Counted from the first letter of the stretch, positions 39,675 through 49,425 are shown. The stretch: DNA of 64,000 nucleotides from Nocardioides turkmenicus (GCF_011045035.1 NZ_JAALAA010000001.1:310001-374000), one strand, 5' to 3'. Program-made: numbers and translations. The notes: generated by a model not told the origin, from the letters alone.

Positions 39675-41338
39675 TGACGCTCCCCATGGGCGCCGAGCTC
39701 GGCGCGTCTGATGACCCGAAGGCGTTGATCGTCGGCGACAAGGCGGCGGTGGCTGAGCAAGCCACGGCGATCCTCGACGAGCAGAGGCGCATCGACAACC
39801 TGCTCGACACGATCGCTGGCCTTGCTGTTCCGACGTGGGAAGGTGGTGTCGGGAAACTCGGGTACGTCCTCAAGGCAGGGCAGGAGACGGCGAAGTTCGA
39901 GGCCTACCGCGACGCCCTCAAGGACGCAGGCACGAGCTTGAGCGGGTATGCGGACGCGTTGGCGACTGCGCAAGACCGCGCCCAGGAGGCCATCGACAAA
40001 TGGAATGAGGGCGAAGCCGCGACCAAGGCGGCGTTGGCCGACCACAACGCGGCTGTCGATGGCTACAACCGCCAGGTCGAGGCGCACAATGCCGCGCTCA
40101 GAAGCGGCAGACCGGTTCCGCTGATCGGATACGTTCACCCTGGCCCGTTCGTCGACCCAGGTGAGTCTCTGCGCAAGGAAGCGGAAGAGATTCTGACCGA
40201 TGCCCGCGAAAGGTTGAACGACGCCGGGAACGTAGTCGTCATGCCGGCAACTCGGGACAACGACCGCAAGGCAGGCGCGGACACCGAGGCCACTGGTCGC
40301 GGCGGTGCCTTGGGGGCGTTCGGCAGGATCTTGGGCGGATTCTTCGACATGGCTGCCGACGATCCCGCCGCCGACGGCGGGAAGTCCGGCGAACTCAAGG
40401 GTTTCGAGATAAGCCCAGACGGCAAGCAGATTCAGTTCATCGACGCCAGTGGCAAAGCGCATCAGTTTCAGATCGATGGCAAGGTTGGGGCTCAAGCAGG
40501 CGATGTGAAACTGGAGTCGGATGGAAGCCTCACCCTGAACAGCTATTCCGGCGAAGTGATCGGGAAGATCGACAAGGATGGACTCCATCTCGGCATCGGC
40601 GTCCATAAACACATCGTCGACGTCGAAGGAAATCTCAGCATCAAAGATGGGTTCCTGACGATGGGCGCCAGTGGGTACGCATACGTAGGCAGTGATGCGG
40701 AGGCAAAGCTCAGGGTCGGTCGAGACCGTGTCGAGGCGGGAGTTGACGTATCCAATGGCGCGAAAGCCGGACTCGGCGGCACGGTCAACTACGGCGGCAT
40801 CGGGATCGGATTCAATGCAGAGGGCCAGACCGGGAACGGCGCCACTGGCGGCGTGAATTACGGCTGGAAGGACGGGAAGTTCAGCTTTGGCAGCGAGTTC
40901 GGCCTGACGCCCGGGATCGGAGGGACGATCAAGCCATCGGTAGAACTGGACTTCCCCGAGATGGGGCGCACGGCCCAGGAGATCATAGAGAACCCGGGCG
41001 TCGCTGCACGCGACTTGGCCGACACCGCGAATGATCTCAGCGGAGCTGTGGGCCGTGGAGCCGGATGGGCCGCGGAACATCCGGGCGAATCAGCCGAGGG
41101 TGCGATCAAGGGAGCCTTGGCGCTACCTAAGACCTATTACGACATCGGCAGGCTGGCGATGGCGAATCCCGCAGAAGCCGCCGAGATCGCTGATGGCATG
41201 ACCACGAATCCCGTTGAGCAGATCAACAACATCAAGAAAGCCATTGGCCCCGACGCAGTTGACAAGATCACTATCGACGCCAGTGAAGCAAAGAACGCTG
41301 CCAAAGGCGTGGTCCATGCAGTTGGCGGCCTCTTCTGA
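39674..41338 (+). CDS. Type VII polymorphic toxin-like protein, no recognisable toxin end
   Basis: A 554-residue protein. Residues ~1-190 match, by eye, the putative T7SS signal domain of actinobacterial polymorphic toxins: MGAELGASDDPKALIVGDKA, a W-x-G at 55-57, ALATAQDRAQEAIDKWNEGE and GPFVDPGESLRKEAEEIL. The middle (~240-420) is a Gly- and Asp-rich beta region of short repeats (DGSLTLNS, DGLHLGIGV, AGLGGTVNYGGIGIGF) like a stalk or repeat barrel. The last ~130 residues are helical and end at VHAVGGLF, with no nuclease or peptidase motif that I recognise. It is coupled by TGATG to the genes on both sides. It could carry an unknown toxin domain or have lost its toxin. Confidence 0.6.
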   Translation: MTLPMGAELGASDDPKALIVGDKAAVAEQATAILDEQRRIDNLLDTIAGLAVPTWEGGVGKLGYVLKAGQETAKFEAYRDALKDAGTSLSGYADALATAQDRAQEAIDKWNEGEAATKAALADHNAAVDGYNRQVEAHNAALRSGRPVPLIGYVHPGPFVDPGESLRKEAEEILTDARERLNDAGNVVVMPATRDNDRKAGADTEATGRGGALGAFGRILGGFFDMAADDPAADGGKSGELKGFEISPDGKQIQFIDASGKAHQFQIDGKVGAQAGDVKLESDGSLTLNSYSGEVIGKIDKDGLHLGIGVHKHIVDVEGNLSIKDGFLTMGASGYAYVGSDAEAKLRVGRDRVEAGVDVSNGAKAGLGGTVNYGGIGIGFNAEGQTGNGATGGVNYGWKDGKFSFGSEFGLTPGIGGTIKPSVELDFPEMGRTAQEIIENPGVAARDLADTANDLSGAVGRGAGWAAEHPGESAEGAIKGALALPKTYYDIGRLAMANPAEAAEIADGMTTNPVEQINNIKKAIGPDAVDKITIDASEAKNAAKGVVHAVGGLF

Positions 41339-41859
41339 TGGCCTCCGCATTCCCGATTCCGATCGAGTTCGATCTACCCAACACGCATTGGCGCGGCGCT
41401 GATCCTGACAGTCTTGAACAAGCAGACGCGTTCGCAGTCGCACTTCGCTGGGGATCCGTGGCCGACGGGTTTGTTCCGATCCTGACCGTTCGAGGCACGT
41501 ACGGAGTGGATCTGCCGAGTCTCGAGGACGCGGCCGACTCGTCGGTGGAGTCGTTGCGGTCCAACGGGGCGAGCGCCGACCTGATCAAGAGAACACGTGT
41601 CGAATCCGAACAGATGCCTGCGATCGTGCAACTCACCGAGGTCGACGCTCGCATCGATGGGTCCCGGTTCGATCTCTATCAAGCCCAAGTGATCGAAACC
41701 CTCATCGATTCGACGGACAGAAGGAAGCGCGTGATGCTTTCGTTCACCGTGACCTGTAAGTATGGGCAATTCGCGGTGGTCGGCCCGGAGTTCGAGTCGT
41801 TCATGGGGTCCGTCGTCCTCGGAGGTCGCATCTCCGGCCATGACGACATCCAGGTCTGA
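41338..41859 (+). CDS. Hypothetical protein, candidate partner or immunity protein
   Basis: I do not recognise this 173-residue protein. It is soluble, has no signal peptide, and shows alternating strands and helices; FDLYQAQVIETLIDS and VMLSFTVTCKYGQFAVVG suggest an antiparallel sheet resembling LpqN/DcrB-like proteins, but that is a guess. It starts at TGATG with the toxin-like gene, the position usually taken by an immunity protein or a chaperone of a type VII substrate. Its base composition matches the two genes before it. It nearly abuts the converging ABC exporter. Confidence 0.5.
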   Translation: MASAFPIPIEFDLPNTHWRGADPDSLEQADAFAVALRWGSVADGFVPILTVRGTYGVDLPSLEDAADSSVESLRSNGASADLIKRTRVESEQMPAIVQLTEVDARIDGSRFDLYQAQVIETLIDSTDRRKRVMLSFTVTCKYGQFAVVGPEFESFMGSVVLGGRISGHDDIQV

Positions 41860-41883
41860 GCAACCGGAGCAGCGAGGGCCGAT

Positions 41884-43701
41884 CTATGCACCCTGCTGGG
41901 CGACCCAGGACGCGTGCAGGCGTGCGTACGTCGAGCCTGCCTGCGCCACCAGCTCGCTGTGCGGGCCGCGCTGGGCGAGATGGCCGGCGTCGACGACGAT
42001 CACCTCGTCGGCGGCCTCGGCGGTGGAGAGGCGGTGGGCGATGGTGACCGAGGTGCGGCCGCTCATCAGCCGGTCCAGAGCCCGGTTGATCCGCATCTCC
42101 AGACGCGGGTCGACGGCCGAGGTGGCCTCGTCGAGGACCAGCAGGTCGGGATCGGCGAGCTGGGCGCGCAGCAGCGCCACGAGCTGGCGCTCGCCGGCCG
42201 AGAGCGACTCGCCACGCTGTCCGACGTTGGTGCGGACGCCGTCGGGCAGACCGGCGAGCCAGTCCCCCAGGCCGAGCACACGGGCGGCCTCCTCGATCTC
42301 CTCGTCGGTCGCGTCCAAGCGCCCGTAGCGGACGTTCTCGGCGAGCGTGGAGTCGAAGAGGAAGCCCTCCTGCGGGACGAGCACGACGCTGGTGCGCAGC
42401 GAGGCGTTGCCGATGTCGCGTACGTCGACGCCGTCGAGGCTCACCTTCCCGGAGGTCACGTCCATGACCCGGGTGAGCAGCTTGGCGATCGTCGACTTCC
42501 CCGAGCCGGTCTCGCCGACCACCGCGACCCGGCTGCCGGGGGCGATCTCGAAGGAGATGTCGTGGAGGACCGGACGGCCGCCGGGGTAGGCGAAGGTGAC
42601 GTCCTCGAACTCGATCGACAGTGGACCACGGGGCAGGACCGCGCCGGCAGGACCCGGGTCGACGAGGTCGGCGGGCGTGTCCAGGATCCCGATCGTGCGC
42701 CGCCAGGAGGCGATCGCGTTCTGGGCGTCGGTGAGGATCTGCGTACCCATCTGGACGGGGCCCACGAACAGCGTCACCAGGAACGCGAACGCCAGGATCT
42801 CGCCGACGCTCAGCGCGCCACCGCTGCCCCGATAGGCGAGCGCGAGCAGGACGCCGCCGACGATCACGCCGGCGTTGGCCAGGCCGCCGGAGAGGCCGCC
42901 GAGGCTGAAGAAGATCGAGGTGTAGGCCTGCGCCCGGGTCTGGGCCGCGCTGGTGGCGTCGATCTCGCGGTCGATGCGCTGCTGGGTGCGGTCCTCGACG
43001 GCGTACGCCTTCACCACGGCCGCCCCGACGACCGGCTCGGAGACCGCGGAGAGCATCTTCGCGACCTGGCGGCGGGAGAGCGTGTAGGCCGCGGAGAGCT
43101 TGCGCTGGAAGAACCGCAGGCTCAGGAAGAGCGGGCCGAAGCAGAGCCACACCAGGATCGCGAGCTGCCAGGAGTAGACCACCATCACGACGGTCGCGAT
43201 CAGCATCTGCCCGACGCTGACGATGAAGAGCAGTCCGCCGAAGACGATGAACTGGCTGACCTGGTCGACGTCGCTGGTGACCCGGGAGACCAGGGCCCCG
43301 CGGTGCTCGGTCGACTGGGTGAGCATCGGCAGGTCGTGGACATGCCGGAAGGCCTTCGTACGCAGCGTCGCCAGGCCCCGCTCCGCGGCGGTGAAGAGCC
43401 GGCTGGTCATCAGGTAGGACGCCACGCCCGTGACGGCGATGGCGACGAGCGCGACCAGACCGGCGCGCAGGACGTAGCCGAGGTCGGGTCCGCCGGGGCC
43501 GCTCAGGCCGTTGTCGAGGGTCTGCTGGACGACGATGGGCACGACGACCTGGCCGACGCTCGCGATCACGGCCAGCGCGAAGGTGCCGCGGATGCCCTCG
43601 ACCAGCTCCGGGGAGTGCTTGATGCCCCTGCGGATGGTCTCGATGGCGCCGAGGTCCTCGCCGCTGCCGACCCTGGTCTCGGGCTCGAGGGTGGCGGTCA
43701 C
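41884..43701 (-). CDS. ABC exporter subunit with the consensus catalytic site
   Basis: A 605-residue half-transporter: six membrane helices (residues ~38-320) and an ATPase domain (~365-590). Walker A is GETGSGKST, the signature reads LSAGERQ in place of LSGGQ, Walker B is LLVLDEATSAVD with the catalytic Glu, and the switch His is in IAHRLST. It would pair with the 594-residue subunit just upstream, which has altered catalytic residues. Together they form a heterodimeric exporter of the TM287/288 or BmrCD type for lipids, drugs or peptides. Its GTG start overlaps the upstream stop codon. Confidence 0.9.
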   Translation of the reverse strand: MTATLEPETRVGSGEDLGAIETIRRGIKHSPELVEGIRGTFALAVIASVGQVVVPIVVQQTLDNGLSGPGGPDLGYVLRAGLVALVAIAVTGVASYLMTSRLFTAAERGLATLRTKAFRHVHDLPMLTQSTEHRGALVSRVTSDVDQVSQFIVFGGLLFIVSVGQMLIATVVMVVYSWQLAILVWLCFGPLFLSLRFFQRKLSAAYTLSRRQVAKMLSAVSEPVVGAAVVKAYAVEDRTQQRIDREIDATSAAQTRAQAYTSIFFSLGGLSGGLANAGVIVGGVLLALAYRGSGGALSVGEILAFAFLVTLFVGPVQMGTQILTDAQNAIASWRRTIGILDTPADLVDPGPAGAVLPRGPLSIEFEDVTFAYPGGRPVLHDISFEIAPGSRVAVVGETGSGKSTIAKLLTRVMDVTSGKVSLDGVDVRDIGNASLRTSVVLVPQEGFLFDSTLAENVRYGRLDATDEEIEEAARVLGLGDWLAGLPDGVRTNVGQRGESLSAGERQLVALLRAQLADPDLLVLDEATSAVDPRLEMRINRALDRLMSGRTSVTIAHRLSTAEAADEVIVVDAGHLAQRGPHSELVAQAGSTYARLHASWVAQQGA

Positions 43702-45482
43702 TTGGCTGCCTCCGGGGTCTCGTAGGCGTTGACGAGGCGGGCGTAGGACTCGTCGCGGGCGAGCAGCTCGGTGTGGGTTCCGCGGTCGCGGATCCGGCCG
43801 TTCTCGAGGTGGACGACCTCGTCGGCGAGGGCGATCGTGGCCTTCCGGTAGGCCACCACGACCAGGCTGGTGTCACCGGCGCCGTCGCGCAGCGCGGCGA
43901 GGATGCGCTGCTCGACCTCGGGGTCGACCGCCGAGGTGGCGTCGTCGAGGATGAGCAGCCGCGGGCGGCGTACGAGGGCTCGCGCCAGCGCCAGGCGCTG
44001 ACGCTGTCCGCCGGAGAGGCTCGCGCCGCGCTCGCCGAGGGTGGTGTCGAGGCCGTTCGGCAGCGCGGCGACGAAGCCGTCGGCCTGGGCCGCCTTGAGC
44101 GCCGACCACACCTCGTCGTCGGTCAGGTCGGCACCGAGGGTGACGTTGCCGCGCACGGAGTCGTCGAAGACGAAGGCGGTCTGCGGCACCAGCGCCGCCA
44201 CCCGGGCCCACTCCCCCGCGGCGAGGTCGCGCAGGTCGGTGCCGTCGAGCGTGATCCGGCCCGTCGCCGGGTCTACCAGCCGGGCCAGCAGCATCGTCAG
44301 GGTGCTCTTGCCCGAGGCGGTCTCGCCGACGATCGCGACCGTACGTCCCGGCTCGACCTCGAAGTCGACGCCGTCGAGGAGCGTCGGGCCGTCGGCGTAG
44401 GCGTAGGAGATGCCGTCGACGCTCACGCGGGCACCGGTCGCCTCGCGGCTGGTCGTCGCGGTGCCGTAGGGAAGGCGGCCGGTCGCGTCCAGGACCCGCT
44501 GGACCCGGCGGTAGCCGACGACGCTGCGGGGGAACTCGCCCAGCAGCCACCCGAAGGAGCGGATCGGGAAGGCGACGATGGTGAGCAGGAAGCCGATCTG
44601 GACCACGTCACCTGGGGCGGCGCCTCCGCTGGAGACGCGTCCGACGCCGACGGCGAGCACGGCCAGGACGCCGACGCTGGGAAGCGCCGCCAGGATCGGG
44701 TCGAAGGCGGCACGGAGCCGGCCGGCGCGGATGTTGACGTCCCGCAGCTCCTGGGCCTTCTCCCGGAAGCGCGTGGTCTCCTCGGCCTCGCGTCCCAGGG
44801 TCTTGACGACGAGGGCGCCGTCGAAGGACTCGTGGGCGATCCCGGAGAGCTCTGCGCGCAGCTGCTGGGCGCGGGTCATCAGCGGCGAGGAGAAGCGCTG
44901 GAAGACGAGGTTGGCGACCACGACCGCCGGGAACACCAGGATCGCGACCGACGCGAGGACGACGTCGGTCCAGAACATCTGCCCGACCGCGATCACCATC
45001 ATCGCGAGGGTGCCGACGGCCATCGGCAGCGGCGCGATCGGCGCCCAGGAAGCCTCGACGTCGGAGTTGGCGTTGGACAAGAGCTGACCGGTCGGGTGCC
45101 GGTGGTGCCAGGCGAGCGGGAGCGCCAGGTACTGCCGGGTCACCGCGCGTCGCGAGTGGGCCTGCATCCGGAACTGCATCACCCCGGCACCCAGCCGCCG
45201 CGCCACCACCCCGACCGCGCGCAGGATCGCGACGGCGACGAAGAGCCCCACCACCGCCCACAGCCAGCCGGCGCCGATCTCGCCGTCGCGCAGGGCCGGC
45301 ACCAGGACGTGGTCGGTCGACCAGCCGAGCACCCAGGCGTCGGCGACCGTCAGCGCACCGAAGAGCGCGGACCCGAGCGTCGAGAGCGTGAAGACCGCCC
45401 ACTCGCGCCGGATAGCGACTCCGAGAACCTTGAACCCGTCGGTCGTTGTGGCCCTCTGGGCGGTCGGCTCATCGTCACTCAT
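43698..45482 (-). CDS. ABC exporter subunit with a degenerate site
   Basis: A 594-residue half-transporter with six helices followed by an ATPase domain. Walker A is GETASGKST, the signature LSGGQRQ is canonical, but Walker B reads LLILDDATSAVD with Asp in place of the catalytic Glu, and the switch position reads VVAYRKAT with Tyr in place of His. This is the pattern of the non-hydrolysing site of heterodimeric exporters such as TM287. It pairs with the 605-residue subunit encoded downstream. TAGGCT lies 9 nt before the ATG, so the leader is very short. The substrate is not evident. Confidence 0.9.
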   Translation of the reverse strand: MSDDEPTAQRATTTDGFKVLGVAIRREWAVFTLSTLGSALFGALTVADAWVLGWSTDHVLVPALRDGEIGAGWLWAVVGLFVAVAILRAVGVVARRLGAGVMQFRMQAHSRRAVTRQYLALPLAWHHRHPTGQLLSNANSDVEASWAPIAPLPMAVGTLAMMVIAVGQMFWTDVVLASVAILVFPAVVVANLVFQRFSSPLMTRAQQLRAELSGIAHESFDGALVVKTLGREAEETTRFREKAQELRDVNIRAGRLRAAFDPILAALPSVGVLAVLAVGVGRVSSGGAAPGDVVQIGFLLTIVAFPIRSFGWLLGEFPRSVVGYRRVQRVLDATGRLPYGTATTSREATGARVSVDGISYAYADGPTLLDGVDFEVEPGRTVAIVGETASGKSTLTMLLARLVDPATGRITLDGTDLRDLAAGEWARVAALVPQTAFVFDDSVRGNVTLGADLTDDEVWSALKAAQADGFVAALPNGLDTTLGERGASLSGGQRQRLALARALVRRPRLLILDDATSAVDPEVEQRILAALRDGAGDTSLVVVAYRKATIALADEVVHLENGRIRDRGTHTELLARDESYARLVNAYETPEAAK

Positions 45483-45654
45483 CTCAGGTAAAGCCTAGGC
45501 CAGGGTGGTGGATGCGACGAATTTTTTTGGACCGTCCGCGCGCAATTCGGCGTCTCTGTGATCGTCGTCCCAGTCAGTGGAACGACCGTCCGTAACCTCG
45601 CCACGCCCGGAGAGGTTGGACCACAGATAACCGAATCCCCCAGGAGGTTCCGCG

Positions 45655-47082
45655 ATGCGCCGTGCGGCAGCAGTCACCGTCGCCATGCTCTTCGTCTTCT
45701 CGCTCACCGCAGCCGCCCCAGCGATGAGCGCGAGCGCGACACCTGAGCTGCGGGACGTGATGGTGGTGGGCAACAACTGGGACGGGACGGCCTCCATCGT
45801 CGACGCCCGCAGCCTCGAGGTGCTGCGCAAGGGCATCGACCTGGTGCCGGACAAGGACGAGGAGATCGCCGAGATCCACCAGGATCCCAAGCGGCTGGCC
45901 TACTACTACCTGGTCCGCTACGGTCCCGGTGAGGGCAACGACCAGCTCGTGGACGACATGTTCACCACCCGGGACGGTCGGCTGCTGGCGGTCTCGCGCC
46001 CGAGCCTCGCCGACGTGGTCTGGATCGACATCGAGAAGGCGCTCGCGGGCTCGCCCGACTCCGTCGTGGTCGAGCAGCAGATGGACGGCCACCGCACCGA
46101 CCACATGGGCCTCTCCCCCGACGGCACCCGCTTGCTGGTCTCGGACTCGACGTCGCGCTCGGTGCACGAGTACTGGATGGGCGGTGCCGGCGACCCGCGG
46201 ACCGGTGAGCGGCTGCGTACGTTCGAGTCGGGCGAGACGCCCCACGAGAACAACTACTCCGAGGACGGCTCGCGCATCTTCCACGCCTCCATCGGCCGCG
46301 TCTACCTCCCCGGCGACCAGAAGGAGATCTCCCTCGACTCGCTGCCGCTGATCAACCTGGACCAGCTCGGGCTCGGGACCATCCCCGGCACCGACCTGCT
46401 CCCGCCGATCAAGATCGGCCCGGTCCACGACGCGATCAAGGGCGACCGCTGGTTCCAGATCGTCGACGAGTCCACCTTCGAGATCTCCCAGCGCTGGGAG
46501 ATGGGCAAGGAGCTGGAGGAGGCCGGCTACCCCTCGATCTCCTCAGCCGTACGTCCCATGGCGGTCGCTCCGGGCGAGCGGTTCCTCTACTTCCAGATGT
46601 CGTTCCTGCACGGCCTGGTCGAGTTCGACACCCAGGCGGCCGACATCGACGGGAAGGTCGGCTACTCCACCGGCTCCGTCGCCGAGCCCCGCACCGGCGC
46701 CGTCACCCGCGTCATCCCGCTCCCCAAGCGCACCAAGCTGCCGCGCGAGCTCTACGTCAACGACTCCGCCCACCACGGTCTCTCGATCGACTCCAAGGGC
46801 GAGACGCTGTGTGCCGCCGGCACGATGGACGACTACGTCGCGATGGTCGACCGCGTCAGCGGCGAGCACACCATCCTCGACGAGGAGACCACCGGCCACT
46901 ACTACGGCAAGCCCTACTGGACCACCGAGGGCCTCGGCCACACCTGCTGGGCGTCGCTCTCGGACGCCGACGCGGTCGCGGTGATCGACTTCCGCACCGG
47001 CAAGGAGCTCGCCTACCTCGACGTCGGCAACCACCCCCAGCGCGTACGCCACGGGCAGATCCCGAGCGCGCTGCTGGGCTAG
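45655..47082 (+). CDS. Secreted beta-propeller protein (YncE/YVTN-like)
   Basis: A 475-residue exported protein with a Sec signal peptide (residues ~1-27, ending AMSASA). The mature part shows repeated blade-like units: GNNWDGTASIVDARSLEVL, MGLSPDGTRLLVSDSTSRSVHEYW, SEDGSRIFHASIGRVYLPGD, GLSIDSKGETLCAAGTMDDYVAMVD and LSDADAVAVIDFRTGKELAYLDVG, the pattern of YVTN/cytochrome-d1-type propellers. AGGAGG lies 7 nt before the ATG. Such proteins bind ligands or surfaces; no catalytic site is evident. It is divergent from the ABC exporter, and its 3' end nearly meets hisF. Confidence 0.8.
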   Translation: MRRAAAVTVAMLFVFSLTAAAPAMSASATPELRDVMVVGNNWDGTASIVDARSLEVLRKGIDLVPDKDEEIAEIHQDPKRLAYYYLVRYGPGEGNDQLVDDMFTTRDGRLLAVSRPSLADVVWIDIEKALAGSPDSVVVEQQMDGHRTDHMGLSPDGTRLLVSDSTSRSVHEYWMGGAGDPRTGERLRTFESGETPHENNYSEDGSRIFHASIGRVYLPGDQKEISLDSLPLINLDQLGLGTIPGTDLLPPIKIGPVHDAIKGDRWFQIVDESTFEISQRWEMGKELEEAGYPSISSAVRPMAVAPGERFLYFQMSFLHGLVEFDTQAADIDGKVGYSTGSVAEPRTGAVTRVIPLPKRTKLPRELYVNDSAHHGLSIDSKGETLCAAGTMDDYVAMVDRVSGEHTILDEETTGHYYGKPYWTTEGLGHTCWASLSDADAVAVIDFRTGKELAYLDVGNHPQRVRHGQIPSALLG

Positions 47083-47092
47083 TCGCCCGCCG

Positions 47093-47884
47093 TCAGCGAA
47101 CCGGAGCGCCGGCGCCGGAGAGCGCCTGCTTGACCTCGCCGATCCGAACCTTGCCGAAGTGGAAGATCGTCGCCGCGAGCACCGCGTCGGCGCCGGCGTC
47201 GACCGCGGGCGGGAAGTGCTCTGCCTTGCCCGCGCCGCCGGAGGCGATGACCGGGACGGTCACCTCGCTGCGTACGGCCTTGATCAGCTCGATGTCGAAG
47301 CCGTCCTCGGTGCCGTCGGCGTCCATCGCGTTGAGCAGGATCTCGCCGGCACCGAGCTCGACGGCCTTCGCCGCCCACTCGACCGCGTCGGTACTCTGCC
47401 AATTGCCTCGGGCGTCGCTTCGGCCAGCCGACTTACGGCCGCCGTGGGTCGTCACCTCGAACCCGGAGTCGGTCCCCGGCGCACGGCGGGCGTCGACCGA
47501 CAGCACCAGCACCTGGTTGCCGAACCGGTCGGCGATCTCCGCGATCAGCTCGGGACGCACGATGGCCGCGGTGTTGACCGCGATCTTGTCGGCGCCGGCA
47601 CGGAGCATCCGGTCCACGTCGTCGACGCTGCGGATCCCGCCGCCGACGGTGAGCGGGATGAAGACCTGCTCGGCGGTGCGGGTGACGATCTCGAGCGTCG
47701 TCGCCCGGCCCTCGTGAGAGGCGGAGATGTCGAGGAAGGTGAGCTCGTCGGCGCCTTCCTTGTCGTAGGTCGCGGCCAGCTCCACCGGGTCACCGGCGTC
47801 GCGCAGCTCCTTGAAGTTGATCCCCTTGACGACGCGACCGGCATCGACGTCGAGACACGGGATGACGCGTACGGCGAGGCTCAC
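47093..47884 (-). CDS. hisF: Imidazole glycerol phosphate synthase, cyclase subunit
   Basis: A 263-residue TIM-barrel enzyme that, with HisH, makes imidazole glycerol phosphate and AICAR. Catalytic aspartates are in [14 protein letters not shown] and [15 protein letters not shown]; the phosphate loops are [10 protein letters not shown] and [12 protein letters not shown]. After EVTTHGGRK there are about ten extra residues ([12 protein letters not shown]) before TDAVEW, compared with the family as I recall it. The GTG overlaps the hisA stop as GTGA. It is the last his gene here and converges with the propeller gene. Confidence 0.96.
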   Translation of the reverse strand: MSLAVRVIPCLDVDAGRVVKGINFKELRDAGDPVELAATYDKEGADELTFLDISASHEGRATTLEIVTRTAEQVFIPLTVGGGIRSVDDVDRMLRAGADKIAVNTAAIVRPELIAEIADRFGNQVLVLSVDARRAPGTDSGFEVTTHGGRKSAGRSDARGNWQSTDAVEWAAKAVELGAGEILLNAMDADGTEDGFDIELIKAVRSEVTVPVIASGGAGKAEHFPPAVDAGADAVLAATIFHFGKVRIGEVKQALSGAGAPVR

Positions 47885-48630
47885 GACAGATCCCCGCGCT
47901 GCCGGCCGAGGGTCAGGTCGAGCGCCTCGGCGAGGTCGAGAGAGCCGGTGTAGAGCGCCGTGCCGGCGATCGCACCCTCCACGCCGATCTCCACCAGACC
48001 CATCAGCGCCTCGATGTCGTCGATCGTGGTCACTCCCCCGCTCGCCACGACCGGCCGGTCGGTGGCCTCGCAGACCGCGCGGAGAAGGTCGAGGTTGGGG
48101 CCTTGGAGCATGCCGTCCTTGTTGACGTCGGTGACGACGTAGCGCGCGCAGCCCTCCTGGTCCAGACGGGCGAGGGTCTCGTAGAGGTCGCCGCCCTCCT
48201 TGGTCCAGCCGCGCGCGGCGAGGGTGCGGCCGCGTACGTCCAGGCCGACCGCGACCCGGTCGCCGTAGGTTGCGGTCGCCTGCCGGGTCCACTCCGGGTT
48301 CTCCAGCGCGGCGGTGCCGATGTTGACGCGGCGGCAGCCGGTCGCCATCGCGGCCTCGAGCGACTCGTCGTCGCGGATGCCACCGCTCATCTCGACCTTG
48401 ATGTCGAGCTTGCCGACGATCCCGGCGAGGATCTCGCGGTTGTTGCCGTGACCGAACGCGGCGTCGAGGTCGACCAGATGGATCCACTCGGCACCCGTCT
48501 CCTGCCACCTCAGCGCGGCCTCGAAGGGATCGCCGAACCGCTTCTCCGACCCGTCCACGCCCTGGACCAGCTGCACCGCCTGCCCGCCCTTCACATCGAC
48601 GGCCGGCAGGAGCTCGAGGTAGTCACCCAT
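47881..48630 (-). CDS. hisA: Phosphoribosyl isomerase HisA/PriA
   Basis: A 249-residue TIM-barrel isomerase ([69 protein letters not shown]). In actinobacteria this enzyme, PriA, usually also acts as TrpF, and no trpF is present near the trp genes, which fits. The ATG follows TAGGAT by 7 nt and no ribosome site is visible, so the start may be leaderless. It is coupled to hisF and lies just below a set of accessory genes that separate it from hisH. Confidence 0.95.
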   Translation of the reverse strand: MGDYLELLPAVDVKGGQAVQLVQGVDGSEKRFGDPFEAALRWQETGAEWIHLVDLDAAFGHGNNREILAGIVGKLDIKVEMSGGIRDDESLEAAMATGCRRVNIGTAALENPEWTRQATATYGDRVAVGLDVRGRTLAARGWTKEGGDLYETLARLDQEGCARYVVTDVNKDGMLQGPNLDLLRAVCEATDRPVVASGGVTTIDDIEALMGLVEIGVEGAIAGTALYTGSLDLAEALDLTLGRQRGDLS

Positions 48631-48637
48631 GGGGACG

Positions 48638-48643
48638 ATCCTA
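48638..48643 (-). promoter_or_regulatory. -10 box of hisA-hisF
   Basis: TAGGAT, a 7-nt spacer, ATG. A promoter here would let hisA-hisF be expressed apart from hisDCBH. Confidence 0.45.
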
Positions 48644-48698
48644 TGTTCTGTACGCCGCCACCCCTGCCCCGCCGTCCGGTTGCGAGACGGTTCCTCCG

Positions 48699-49418
48699 TC
48701 AGCGAGCCGCCAGCACCTCGAACTCGTACGCATCGGGGTCGGTCATCCTCGCCCAGCGCCCGTCCCCGCCGAGCTCGGCGACCAGCCTGGCGCCCACCTG
48801 TTCGAGCCGCCGGATCTCGTCCGCGGGCTCGGTGTCCTCGGGCACGATCAGGTCGAAACGGAACCGGTCCCGGGGCCCGCGCGGCACCGGCGGCGGCCCA
48901 CCCCAGGCCACCTTCGCACTTCCCGACGGCGTCGCGACCGCGGTCTCTCCGTCCTGGTCCCAGACCAGCGGCCAGCCGAGCGCCGCGCTCCAGAAGACGC
49001 CGGTCTCCCGCGACCCGTCCGCGGCCACCTCTCCCAGGAACTCCGTCCCCGCCAGCCAGCCGTTGCCGGCCGGGATCACGCACAGCTCGTTGCCCTCCGG
49101 GTCGCCCAGCACGATGTGGTCCTCCTCTGGGCGCTGGCCCACGTCGAGGTGTCTCGCGCCGAGGCCGATCAGCCGGTCGACGGTCCGCTGCTGGTCGTCC
49201 GGCAGCCTGCTGGTCAGGTGGAGATGGTGCGGGTTCGGCAGCGTCTTCGGCACCTCCGTCGGCAGGAACCGGATCCGGAGATCGTCATCCGTACGCGGCA
49301 GCAGCCCGATCTCCTCACCCACGATCTCGATCTCGCGATCCAGCACCGCCGCCCAGAACGCCGCGACCCGTCCCGGGTCGTTGGCGTCGATGCAGATCCC
49401 GAACCGCCGAGGTGTCAT
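48699..49418 (-). CDS. VOC/glyoxalase-fold protein with two domains
   Basis: A 239-residue protein made of two glyoxalase-like units: residues ~1-115 ([20 protein letters not shown] ... [14 protein letters not shown]) and ~125-239 ([13 protein letters not shown] ... [15 protein letters not shown]). Each has the conserved DP-x-G/Y-N/E-x-E end motif that supplies a metal ligand. Such tandem proteins act as dioxygenases, isomerases or resistance binders; no substrate can be assigned. The ATG at 49418 lies 7 nt after TAGGTT. It sits with SRPBCC and DinB genes inside the his cluster. Confidence 0.8.
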   Translation of the reverse strand: MTPRRFGICIDANDPGRVAAFWAAVLDREIEIVGEEIGLLPRTDDDLRIRFLPTEVPKTLPNPHHLHLTSRLPDDQQRTVDRLIGLGARHLDVGQRPEEDHIVLGDPEGNELCVIPAGNGWLAGTEFLGEVAADGSRETGVFWSAALGWPLVWDQDGETAVATPSGSAKVAWGGPPPVPRGPRDRFRFDLIVPEDTEPADEIRRLEQVGARLVAELGGDGRWARMTDPDAYEFEVLAAR

Positions 49419-49425
49419 GGCCGGC

